Assembly (NCBI GenBank): GCA_024349245.1
Contig: JALDNG010000718.1
Span: forward strand, 1 to 64,000
From: Neodontobutis hainanensis
Lineage: Eukaryota; Chordata; Actinopteri; Gobiiformes; Odontobutidae
Length of the DNA: 64,000 bases
Reading direction: 5' to 3'
Notes under the pieces: generated by a model
What the model was told of the DNA's origin: nothing
What the model saw: the letters and a program-made list of their open reading frames with translations, nothing else
Database searches by the model: none
Part shown: piece by piece, positions 49,701-60,960 of the stretch
Numbering within the stretch: the stretch's first letter is position 1
Layout: each line of letters begins with the position of its first letter
Translations under genes and position numbers: made by a program

Positions 49701-52550
49701 TTTGTCCTAATTAAAATTTTATTGTTAACTGCAGCCAACTTACGTCTGATATACTTAAATTTAGTAAATATAGCTTGTTTGATTTAAAAGTGAATTTCTA
49801 TAAAAATGAATTCAAAAATCAACTTTGATTCATCAAAGGGGCCAAACTATTTACATTCGCCTCAATTATGAAAAACGACACCCAAAACAGGAAATGTAAA
49901 AATATTTTATTTATTAGTTTTGTGTTTACCAAAAAATATCCTCATTTCAAACCGCCGAGGTCATAAATAAAAATCCTGACTTTAAATGTTTTGTATTTTC
50001 CATATTATGTGAAATAACACACAATTATATGGTCATAGTTTATATCTATCGTACTTATAGGATCTTATTATATCTTTGACATATCAGTTCCGAAAAATCC
50101 CGAACACAAAATATATGTTTGGGCCAGATTCTTAAATTTCGCATATAGCTTTCCATATGTACTGATCACGTCATCCGACACAAGCATATTTAGTTTCTGA
50201 GACTCAAGTCGATCAATTGGAACTATGATTGTCAGTATTGGCTTTAACACGTCTTAGCTGGAAACAGGTTGACAATAAGATATTAATCATATGTTATCAC
50301 CTCATTTCTCAACGCAGATATCATATGTCCTCAATAAATTATCATAAAGGAAGAGTATTGTATTCACTTTAATTCAACGTATTTTATTAGCTAATATTCT
50401 CTGTTTTATAGATGTTGAGTATCTTATTTATGGATACATTTTTCATGTTTCTCATAAACCATGCCAATTTTCAAGGTGAACCATCAAATGTTTTGTGGAT
50501 TGAATGTCACATATTATCTTTTCGGGTATTTTCGACAGTTTATTCAACACTCGTTTTTCAAAATCGTTTTTAAAATATTTAAAAAATATCAGAATAAACT
50601 GATTGATAAATTAAAAATTATGGCCAGTATTTTGTAAATTTAGGCACCAACTTGATGTATTCCAATCATTTTTTAATCGACAATTTTTAATAACGAAAAC
50701 CCCCGATCGTAATTATAAAATTATTATTTTCTTCCACTTATTCAAATAATAAACGTTTAACCTCTGGTATGGAATAAGGTTCTACCATGATATGATTTAA
50801 CTTATTTGGTATAACACACATATCAAAGCCTCTTAAGTATAAACCTTAAATATGTGCTCTTTGGTATCAAAACAACATTAAATTTCCTCATCCCGTAAAA
50901 GCAATTATATTTAAACGATTCGATATACAAAAGTAAAAATCATTTATAATCTATATTGAAACTATTCATAACCAGCAGCCAAAGATGTTGATAAGGAGTC
51001 TCTAAATGTGCTAGACTGCTCATAAAGGAAGAGAATTATGGCGGGAAAGTTTAATGGTACTAAAAGTAACCTAAACTTAAAAGGGGAACATCAAAATTTT
51101 TACTTTATTTTTTAATGTCTCTAATATAGTGATGTTGGATATCTTATAGTGTGATCGTGGGAGGCCGTTTTGGTTCATCCTCCAAATGTATCAAGATGTA
51201 AAATTTAAAAAAGTGTATAAATTTAAAATTTCAATTTAAGATGATATATTTTTCATAATTTATTTTAGCATAAAGAAGACATGAGAAAACGTGATTTTCT
51301 AACTGAGTCAGAACGTTTCTTTTCAACTTATTTAAGTTATCAAAATATTTAAAGGTTATAAAAATGTTAAACAACTTTTTAAAATTTTATACTTATTTTC
51401 AAGTGACGTGAAAATTGTCAAACAATAAAGTTAAATTTGTTCGTTAAAACAAAATAAATTAATTTAGTCACGTAAACTATAAAATATTTCCGATCAATAA
51501 AAAGAACAAACAATGGAAGGAAATAACTGAATATTAAGTGGCTTGTAATATGATCATGAAAGTTATGCGCGACATTAAAAAATTGAGGCATGAACGATGA
51601 ACATTAATTACTTTGAAATTGATATACTTATTCGTTGATACTGCATATGTCTGAAATTAGTTCAATTAAAGGCATAAAATTTACCATGATTGTCCAGATC
51701 TTCTCAGATATTTTGATAATACAATCACCGTGAAGGAAAATTAATTTAAAAACATTTAAAATTTGACAAAATTTTCCATTAAATATTCAAAATTTCGGGG
51801 ATAGTCGGCGGTAAACGAAGATGAAATGGTCGGTTGTAAGCTCTATGAATTTGATACTTTTATTCAATTTTAAGAACCTTCAAATGTTATTTTGAGCTAA
51901 CTAAAATAATTAATAAAAAAAAATAAATTCGGTATTGATTTTTATGTTGAATAATATGTTAAAATCATCTTCGAATAAATTCAAAATTGAAAACACCTCC
52001 CTAGGCGTCATACTGATTTTATTCAACTTTTTCAATTCAAGATTTTTTTATTTGGTTAGTTTGATAGATATTCTTTTATCTTTTGCCTTTTTTACCGATG
52101 CAAGTTGTCAAATAAAACCGTTATTTATGTTCTTTCCATTTTTAGTTCATTACAAAAATCGTCGAAACACTTATTAATTTTGACACAATTTTAATAGAAC
52201 CGTTACTCAGATCGTCAGTCACAGGATTGATTTGCAGATTACTTGGAGACGTTAAAAGGTGTTGTTTATCAATAATAGTTTATGATTTAAATGGTTAAAG
52301 CATGCGCACTACGTTCATAATAAATCATGTTTTGATTGTGATGTTGAAAATGCTAAAAATTGTTTTTGTAATTTTACTAATTTTTAAATCTGTTGACTTT
52401 CAAAAGTTATGCCAGAACAAACGGCTTTCGTTGTTATCGAATTTTAAATTTACCTTTTTATGATAAAATCCAAGAAAGCTCTCTACCATCTGAGTACGCT
52501 TCAGACTTCAATAATCTGCGAAAGTTCATGTGAAAAAAATATAGTGTTAT
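46800..52550. other. Long AT-rich intergenic stretch with two doubtful ORFs
   Basis: Mostly AT-rich, no recognised gene. A 60-codon frame at 50068-50250 (minus, GTG start) has coding-like codons around LVSDDVISTYGKLYAKFK but no joinable exon. An 80-codon frame at 51935-52177 (plus) has two hydrophobic stretches. CATGCGCA octamers are at 47285-47292 and 52301-52308. Confidence 0.5.
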
Positions 52551-52559
52551 ATGTGAAAA

Positions 52560-52870
52560 TGATCAAAGATGTAATTAAAAAACGCCAAGCATGTTCATCT
52601 TGAGTACCGGTGATCGCTTGAGTGGCAGATAGAGTAACGGAAGGATTCTAAGCGTCTGTGACAGGGTGTGGAAAGCTCTCCTCAGTCTTAAGAAGAAGCA
52701 AAGAAATGCCCTTCTTCCAATCGAATCAATGTCGCCGAGGTAGGGTTGCCCTAGTAAGGCGATGATGGGTTAGGCTTTTATTTCGCGGGAGTTCTAAACT
52801 CCCAGAAACCTTGTGTCTACATAAGTACATTGGTGCCTAAATAGTGGTAAATTACTTAAAAGTGGAACGT
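52560..52870. other. GC-richer island of unknown nature with a strong hairpin
   Basis: About 300 bp distinctly richer in G and C than the flanks. It contains a perfect 7-bp stem with a 3-nt loop (GGGAGTT-CTA-AACTCCC, 52787-52803). Plus-strand fragments such as RILSVCDRVWKALLSLKKK are open, but the frames are broken. It could be a non-coding RNA gene, a decayed mobile element or a lost exon; I cannot decide. Confidence 0.4.
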
Positions 52871-52879
52871 AGGAAGCAA

Positions 52880-53910
52880 AGCTTTTCTTAAGGAAGTAAA
52901 ATAAACCGACATCATTCTAAAGATGTTTTTATAGGTTCTACTTATCTTCGCTCTTCAAAAAACTCGGACTCACATATTCATTTGAAATAAGACGTTTAAT
53001 TTTTATCAAGCATTCAATGTAAAAAAAATTAAATTCTTTTGTAATTCTACACTTCAACGGTTTAACATTCTTTAACTTAATATATTTTAATTAAATTTAT
53101 ATTTTCTGTTTCTTATCTTTTTTGATTGTAATAAATGACTGAAAATCTGAAATTTTCATTCTTTGAAGATTTAATTAAATTTATTCATTAATTGGTTGTT
53201 TAAATTTTCAAAATATGTAAATTTCAGTTCGTCTTTTGGAATTAGTAAAGTGGCATTATTTAAGCTAAATTTCGGTAATTTACCGGATCAGGATGAGTTT
53301 AACCTTTGGTAAGGGTATTAAAGAGGAATTTGATGACATAAAAATTCAAGTGAATTTTTTCACGTAGCTCTTAAGTTATTTTGCAAATAAGTTAGGCTTG
53401 CGAACTTCCCCACACGAGTCAGGTTTTGATATTCTCACTCACCACAGCCAGACACATTTCATACGACTTATAGATAGTTATCGGCTTTTCTTAGAGAAAT
53501 ACCATTTCATTGATTTGATGGTTTTTTTGAGTAGAGACAGAAGATAATTATATTGATCCCGGACTACTTAAGACAATTTTTAAAAGTAATGGTTTCATAG
53601 TTCACGAGACAAGGACTTTCAGTTTCAACAAAACACCCCAAAAAATCTACCACATCCATTTCCAGTAAAAGACGACACCTTACTCGAGGACGTTAAATTC
53701 TCACAAAACTATGAACATAATTATTATAAAGAAGTCCACCCAAACGACTATTCCATTTTACAACTACTCTTCCACCAGTTCCTATTCCACTTTTATACCG
53801 CTTGACTTAATTTTTGAAAATCAATGGTTTAAGATGGAGATATTGTGAAATAACTACAAATCACTAATGTCGAGATTGAAGCAAAATGGAGTTTTTTGAT
53901 AATAAAATTG
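52880..53910. other. Intergenic spacer downstream of HPRT, nothing recognised
   Basis: About 1 kb of AT-rich DNA with no ORF, repeat or motif that I could support. Confidence 0.5.
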
Positions 53911-53915
53911 AATAT

Positions 53916-53921
53916 TTTATT
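53916..53921 (-). promoter_or_regulatory. Poly(A) signal AATAAA for HPRT
   Basis: AATAAA on the minus strand, about 12 nt after the HPRT stop codon. The closeness to the stop fits a compact gene with a very short 3' UTR. Confidence 0.5.
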
Positions 53922-53932
53922 ATGTTAATCTT

Positions 53933-54794
53933 TTACTTGAGCGACTCTATCTTCTGGGTAAGTTTCTTGACCCCGTCGTCCGACATATAGCAAATATGAT
54001 CATAATGACGATAACGGTCATCGAAATCCTGAATGTCAAAAATAAGACTACGAATCCGAACCCGACCAAGAATCTTTCCGGTATTTCGTAGCAGGAGTCT
54101 TGATAGAAAAAGTAATATACAGTTTGCAACGAAGCCATTATTTTTTTTGGTTCTCTTTGTGAGCAAACTTTGATAAAATTCGAGTAAAACCTGCAGCATT
54201 TCTTCGACAAAACACTCGAATCGTCAATACAACTCATCAGGTTAACCATCGTTTCCCCAGTATCGACAATATCCTGAAAATTTTACGAAATTTACATCAA
54301 CCGCCAAAAAGTGCTGAATTAATAAAAGTTCTTACTCGGTTCTTACAAGACGATTTGAGCCACTCAGGAATGGTGAACTTATCATATGCCTTACTGGTAA
54401 GCGTATAGCTTGAGAGTTTATGGTATTTTACAACGAATTCCTTCTTAACGCCTAGGTATTTGACACCTTCTTACGTGAGTGGATGTTGATTCGATTCAGA
54501 GACCTGATGAAAAGTTCGAAAAAGCGCACCGCTCCATTCATAACACAAAGAATAGTCATGGGACGACCATCCCAATCGTCCCAGACCTGTTTGGCAACAA
54601 TATCAACCCTTGACATAGAGAGAGGGAAAACCTGTCTGTAATCTGCCCATAAGTAAGCAGCACTCTGTCCACGTACTGGGCATCGTCGTCCGGTAGGCCA
54701 AATAACTCAAGAGGGATACCAGGAAAACTGTCCGGAATCTATATATTGGCGTTCTTGTTACTATCAAAGGATTGTACGTTTTCGGCTTTGTCAT
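53933..54794 (-). CDS. HPRT1: Hypoxanthine-guanine phosphoribosyltransferase (HPRT)
   Basis: Nine exons (54794-54762, 54738-54632, 54608-54475, 54451-54336, 54313-54296, 54273-54191, 54167-54121, 54098-54052, 54028-53933) with eight GT...AG introns of 22-23 nt encode 226 aa, against 218 in human. The enzyme salvages hypoxanthine and guanine with PRPP to IMP and GMP in the cytosol. Visible: the flexible-loop LSSYT (104-108); the PRPP-binding loop AVDDIVDTGETM (134-145), split by an intron; SLLTKRT with the base-contacting Lys (168); VGFGFDF with the base-stacking region and Asp196; and a conserved Arg at about 200-202. The segment 108-130 between loop and PRPP motif diverges from other HPRTs. 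Exon 5 is only 18 nt. Nucleotide salvage fits a parasite, but whether de novo purine synthesis is absent cannot be seen here. Confidence 0.95.
54296..54313 (-). other. 18-nt microexon of HPRT
   Basis: Flanked by two 22-nt introns (54335-54314 and 54295-54274), it encodes HFLAVD in phase 0, directly before DIVDTGETM. It corresponds to the strand before the PRPP loop in other HPRTs, so it is needed for a normal fold. Confidence 0.85.
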
Positions 54795-54849
54795 ATCTTG
54801 CTCAATTGTTGTTTATGAAACAAGGTAATTAGTCCATGCAATTTAAACC

Positions 54850-56900
54850 AATTGTGGTAGTTAACCTTATCTTATTTTGACAATAAAAAATTCCAATTTT
54901 CAGAATTATAAAATTTTAAATAAAACCATTTTTGTTTATTGAGCTCGTATATTCTCTCTAAATTCCGGAATGGTTAAGTTCGTTAGACTATTAAATTGCA
55001 GTTCGTTCAATAAATGTTATGGTTGTATCAAAAAGGCAAAAGTTACAATGTTTTCAGAAAAGGATAGTTACATCAGGATTATCATGATACAATGATTGTA
55101 TCATAGCTCATCACAATATTTGTTCGTATCTTAGCAACAACGGATTTATTGACACCCATAAAAATCGATAAGAAACTCTCGGACTTGAGTTATTTCCTTA
55201 TCTTTAGTTTATTTTTATTAAATTTAAGTTTTTAAAATGATAACATTGTTGCTTGACTAATATCTAAATTTTAGACGGGCTGAACTAATCTTAGAGATTC
55301 TTATCAAAAACATAACTGGTGATTAGTCGCATAGTGACAAAGTTTATTTTCCCAATTACCTTGATTGTCGAATAATAATTTAAGGTCCCACCATCATCGG
55401 AATCGAAAAGATTAAATTTATATCAGAATTTATCATAAATTTTGCTGTACCATTTTTACCGAATAAATACGTATAAAACGGAAAGATGTTCTCAAGACAC
55501 TTATATTATAATTGAAAGTGTAATCTGCGCCTAGAATATAATTTATAAGAATAATAGAATTTTTTTCTGATGGAATAGTCAACTACCTGTGATGTTGATA
55601 CACTTATCAGCCATAACTATTATGAGAAGTTAGCGCCGAGTTATAAATTTGCGCATGTTTTGTAAAAAAAAATTGAACTTAGTTGCAGCATCTATAAAAT
55701 ATAATCTGTCTCTGTGATTATAAATGCAATTAGTTATTGATTAAACAAAAGATTTCATGGAAATAATCTCGATAGCATGACGATGATATTCTAAATAGTA
55801 ATTAAATTTCATAAAATTCTGAATTATGTTTTATTTTCAAGTATTTTATTATTTTAATTTTGATACAATAAATGATCAAGTCTATTTTTTATGATTTCCG
55901 TTTTTCTTGACAGTCTATTCAGCTATCAAAAATATTATCATTAAAACAATTGTTACTATGACGACAACAAAATCCGCGGGATTATTCGGATATATTTTAA
56001 AGTTGGAAATTTATCGTATCATAACATCTTAAATAATGCGCGAGATTACAAGAGCGTTGAATGTGATCTAGCTTGTAGACCTTGGCTGACTTTCAAATAT
56101 ATCCTGATTAAAATATGCGCAATATTATTTTAGAAACAAAAAAAAGAAATCTTTCTCTTTAGATGAGATTTGATCGTTCAGTTTTTCATTTTAAAAATTC
56201 CATAGATAATTTAAAATGGCGCCGTACAATAACAATAGAAAACGAGCGAATTGTATTCAATAAAATTTCATTGGATTGTATGATGGAATGTCTTTGAACT
56301 TCTATGTAACGTCGACAGTGCCTTTGACTTTATAATTTAGTCTGATACAAAATAAATTTAAACAAAACATCGAATGCAGACTTTTAATCGATATTTCTTC
56401 GATGATACGATTTAATAATTTTTTCAGGAAATTGTTTAAATTCATTCTCATTTCAAGATTGGAAATTGACATTTCTTTTCTTTATTTTATATTTTGAAAA
56501 AAATATTAAGAGATCGACGACTCAGGAAAACGAGTTAATGTCGACGCATCCACGTCAACAAATTTTTTTAATAATTACTTATACTCGGAATGATCTGAAA
56601 CGATCGAATTAAAAATAATTAGAATTTACTTATTTAAATAATATTGTGCTCGTAGAAAAGAAAATGAAACGAGTGTCTCTGAATTTTCGCGATTGAATTT
56701 ATAAACTAATTTTTTTTTCATACAACTCAATTTATAAGGACTGGAAAATAGCATTAAATACTTTTTAATATAGGGATGATCCATACTCGTGGGGACACGA
56801 TTCTTAGGTTGTTCCCTCATGTACCAAACATCTATAGGGTCTGACTACTTAACTATTGGTCTTTTTGAGGCGCATCATCCTATACGTCACCTGGTTCGGA
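54850..56900. other. Intergenic stretch upstream of HPRT
   Basis: AT-rich. It contains the palindrome at 55084-55104 and a TGCGCATG site at 55650-55657. A minus-strand frame of 64 codons (56626-56820) begins with ATG and coding-like codons (MREQPKNRVPTSMDHPYIKK) but then becomes AT-biased; I do not call it. Confidence 0.5.
55084..55104. repeat. 21-bp near-perfect palindrome
   Basis: ATGATACAA-TGA-TTGTATCAT: perfect 9-bp arms around a 3-nt centre, about 290 bp upstream of the HPRT start. Candidate protein-binding operator or hairpin; chance is possible in 64 kb. Confidence 0.45.
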
Positions 56901-56949
56901 GAAGTCTAGTTTAAGGTATCATGAGATTCTCACTCAAAGTTATAGTTAT

Positions 56950-57310
56950 TGAAATTCATCTGAACTAAAAATAGTGACATTTAGACGTTTAAGATAATTT
57001 AGAAAAGCTTTGTTCTCCACTTTGTCTCTTAATGCTTTTGGGATTGTCCAACTCATCTTCTAACCTTTATATATATTTCTTTGAGTTTTTATCTGTTCAA
57101 AAACCATACCTAAAAAAATTCCATTCACATTATATATCTTAAAATCTGAAAACATAGCGAATGCCTAAAATATGTCACCTGTATTTTCCACACTATCACT
57201 TCTGATTTAAAATTCCTTAACCTTGCTAATTTCTGTTCCTGCCTCATATTGGAAAACATGACGAGATATGTAGCTCTCCCAAATACAGCGAAGAGTAAAA
57301 TCAGTAACAT
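56950..57310 (-). CDS. Putative small gene with an N-terminal membrane anchor, unknown
   Basis: The ATG at 57310 opens MLLILLFAVFGRATYLVMFS followed by NMRQEQKLAR, a hydrophobic segment then a charged one. A 20-nt GT...AG intron (GTTAAG...ATCAG) and a 33-nt one (GTGACA...TTCAG) join it in frame to SDSVENTDFKIYNVNGIFLG and MVFEQIKTQRNIYK. Beyond, an in-frame TAG separates a further open stretch that starts MSWTIPKALRDK, so either another intron or a second small gene is present. An overlapping frame (TDYVTDFTLRCIWESY) is also open and competes. No family recognised. Confidence 0.3.
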
Positions 57311-57399
57311 AGTCTGTCTTTAAAGTTGTTAATTTTTTAGTCATTCTCCAATAAAATTAAGTTGTTCATAGAACCCGCACATAATATACGTTATTTCGA

Positions 57400-59380
57400 A
57401 ATTTTTTTAGATTTAAATGAAAATAACTAGGTTTCATGACTTTTTTAATTAAGCTGTGCCTATTCATACTCATCACTTCATGGACATTTTTGAGTTCCTA
57501 AAACGATTAATGATGGATTTAAAATGATAAATTACTCAAGATTATTATTTGAAAGATTTGTTATCAAATATAATCTTTAATATTTGATATTTCTGTGATC
57601 TGCTCTACATATAACATTGGAAATGACAAAATCAAAATAAATTTTTCGAGTTTACAGAAAACAACCTTTTCTGTTTAAACTTGAAAAACGTCTATTTTTG
57701 AAAAATTTATAATTTGATTAATTGGTAAAGTTAATTATACTTCAAAGGGTCTACAATAAATCTAAATTGAAAGGATTTATTAAAAGTGGAAGAGAACTTA
57801 CAAGAGAATCAAAATTTTCCTAAGCCACGTGACATAAGTTAATTTTCTGTCGTGCGTACTCGTATTAATGTAGGGAAGTTCTGAATAAACTTCAAGTTGG
57901 ATAATATTTGAAAATTATCAGCTTTTTAGCTTAAAGATTGCGGTAATTTTATGTTTAAGGAAACTAAAAATTCGATGTGGTAAAAATAAAATTTTTGAAT
58001 AAAATCTCCCAATCTTTTTGATATTCACGGAGTAAACTTTTCAAATCAAATGAAGAGGTCGTTCACAATTTTAACCATGAAAATGGATTGTTTAATATTG
58101 TTATTGAAGTAAAAAATATTTTATTTCGGTAAATATTACATTCATCGCCGGGGAACGTTTTCATCGTAGTCGAAATTCACGCAATTAGTGAATTTGGACA
58201 AATGGCTTGTTGTTAACAAAGGGCTGCCAGTATAAAATATAATATTCCATCTTTTTGGGAGATTAAGATGACTCGCACCCATGAAGACATTCTCTTTAGG
58301 AAGTTAGGATGCATTAATGCACATTTTGTGGGCGTTACCAAATGCCACTCTCTTCCGCAGAGGCGAAATTATCCATTGTGCTATTCTATATAATAGTGAA
58401 GGGTTCTCACTCTCGTACATTCTTACCCACCATCTACAATTTATTGAGATATTACTTGAGTTGTTTTTAGTTCTGTGTGAATTAATATCATGTTTTAAAA
58501 ATTAAAGTTTGCTTAAAATAATGTCAATCTTTGATTCATTCTTATCATCAAACCAGAGGATATTTTTTGTGACACAGTGACAGTTTAACAATGATAAAAT
58601 AACTCGATTCTGAATATAGATTATTCATTATTTTTCGTTCCAATTTAAGCATCTTTAATATCAACAGATGAAAAACATTTTACAGACTTTCCATATAATT
58701 CGTGTGGAATAAGTTTGTCCGAAAGTTGAACAAAGTGCCTTTGTAAAATATTACTCGGGTAAAACTATTTTTAAATCAATTAAAAATTTTTACATTCTGG
58801 ATATTTATAATCAACATAAACAAAATTTTAATTTTTTCGAATCAACAAAATAACTACATAAACGTATTCGTACATATTCGTTTCTGAGAATTTCGGCAAA
58901 CGCACGATCGTATGAAAACATGTTTTAATGTTTTCATAAAATCATTTAAAATATTATTCCCTGATAAATTTTAAAGCAAAAAAAGTTTGAAGTTATTTTT
59001 TGCGACCTAAATTTTTATACCATATAAATGATTAATTTAACACTATAATATGTTTTTGTCAAAAAATCGCATTGAAATTTAATTTTAGTCGTTAACATAA
59101 ATACTGAAACTATTTGAAACCTGTCAATGTTTTCAATGATTTCATAAATTGAAAGTTAGCATTAAAACTTGAATAAGTTGCTTTTCGATGAATGATATTT
59201 TCAGTTATCAGAATGTGACTCCAAATATTGGAATACATTTTTTTTAATTTATGCTTGGCATCTATCAAATTGAAATACATATTTTATTGAGGCTTAAATG
59301 GTTGATTTTCAAACAAGTTTTTGAAAGTTCAGTTAAAAATTTTTGCGCATAGAATTCATACTTTGATAAAAAAAAGTTGT
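57400..59380. other. AT-rich intergenic stretch, no gene seen
   Basis: No convincing gene. A 62-codon plus-strand frame at 58317-58505 (starts MHILWALPNATLFRRGE) lies in a slightly GC-richer patch but has no motif and no splice partner. Confidence 0.45.
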
Positions 59381-59397
59381 CATGTAGGTAAAGATGG

Positions 59398-59661
59398 ATG
59401 GAAAAAATTAGCTCAAGAAATTATTGTGAATCGTTGAATGATAGGATCAAAATTAGTTGTCAGCAACGAATCAAAGTGGTTGGCTGGAATCTTCTCAAAG
59501 CTCATAACCTTTTCATTGTCTTTGGGATGATAAAAATGCTAAATGATTCTTTCGATATCCACGCATGTGCTAAACCAAAAACTGACGATTTCAAAGAGAG
59601 TTATCTTGTATTTATGCCTTCCATTTATGTTCTCTCTTCTTGTCTATCACGCGTTCGGTGA
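59398..59661 (+). CDS. Possible hypothetical protein, 87 aa
   Basis: ATG-started frame just after a short AAAG acceptor-like site, with mixed codon use (for example GTG GTT GGC TGG). The product begins MEKISSRNYCESLNDRIK and contains RIKVVGWNLLKAHNLF and KPKTDDFKESY. No motif, signal peptide or clear membrane segment. It could be one exon of a larger gene or a relic. Confidence 0.3.
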   Translation: MEKISSRNYCESLNDRIKISCQQRIKVVGWNLLKAHNLFIVFGMIKMLNDSFDIHACAKPKTDDFKESYLVFMPSIYVLSSCLSRVR

Positions 59662-60960
59662 TTCGTTTCCAGTAGAGTAACTTGTTAAGACCATACTGAT
59701 GCAGGGTGAATTAAGATTTTCATTCAATAAAGCCAACACTTGTCCTCTTCGTTTATGCCAGAACAACCTTCGCTTCGTAAGTTTAGTGAATGGAATTCCT
59801 AAGATTAGTTAAAAAAATTCATGGATTGTTTTAGTTGTAATAATTTATAAGATTCCTAACTCATAAATTTTTTCATGATTTTACATTTTGTAAAACCTTG
59901 TCAACCAATTAATTAAAATTTGATTTTATTTGATTTCACTTTGAAAATTTTTTACCTCTATTTTAAGCCAAAGTCAACTGAAGATATTTAAGGGTTAAGA
60001 AGCTTTTGTTGTCTTATCTGATTAAATGTGACTGTTTCAATAAAAATTTAAAACCACAATGTTGATTTCATCAAATATTGAAATTTTTTGATTGTATATA
60101 AACTTAGCTCAATTATAAACTCAAAAATTCCTTAAAACCGAGTATTTTTCAACTGTTAATTTTCTTATTTGTGAACAGTAGCAATTAAAAGATCTAAATC
60201 CCTTTAAGGTTGTGAATTCTAACAATTTGAAAAAAGTCTTTCATTATGGGCAAAATGAAAATTATGAGAATTTAATTGAAACTGATAAATCAATCTAAGA
60301 TGTATTTTTATAAGAGAGATTTCAAATATGTTTATTTTATATTTTAAATCGAGAAAATATTTTTTGGGCACAGTTAATATACCAATGGCGTGGTGTTCCG
60401 AATATTTTTGATTCAGTGGCCGGAACAGTTTGATCTCGAGTATTTACTTTTTTGAAAGCTTGTTGCTTGATAATGCTGACATAGTTTTGAGGGCTTACAT
60501 TCTTCTTCTTAAAGAAAAAAGCGATGCTAAAGTCGAAAGATCAAATCTAGTGAAAGTAATATTTCCAAAAATGTCCGATAAGAGGGATTGGTTTATAGTG
60601 GTGTGATTCATAAACTACCCTGCTCCAGATGATGGCAGGAGTTATCTTGATTATAATACCGAACGATGGATCGGAACACCTCAAACCTAGAAAGTAGAAC
60701 CACACGGAAGAATATAAACACACGAACAATTCCTAAGGAAAACAACCGGATAGGTTTGACTCATCCACTGACTTCAAAAATCATATTTAAATTGCAAAAT
60801 ATTAATTATGTTGTTATTTTAACTGAAAGTGTTTTAAAAATTAAGACATAAAATTAATGGGAGCAGACGCGTCAAGAATCACCGTAAACTAAACACACAG
60901 TTTTCTAAATGTTAGAAAATATTCACAAATTTTATCAAAATATATATGATAAGAACTCAC

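Noticed and set aside
53947..54249. Apparent 100-residue membrane protein (hydrophobic run ERFLVGFGFVVLFLTFRISM) on the minus strand, resembling a transporter start
   Set aside because: The hydrophobic run is read-through of a 23-nt intron (54051-54029). When it is spliced out the segment is the C-terminus of HPRT.
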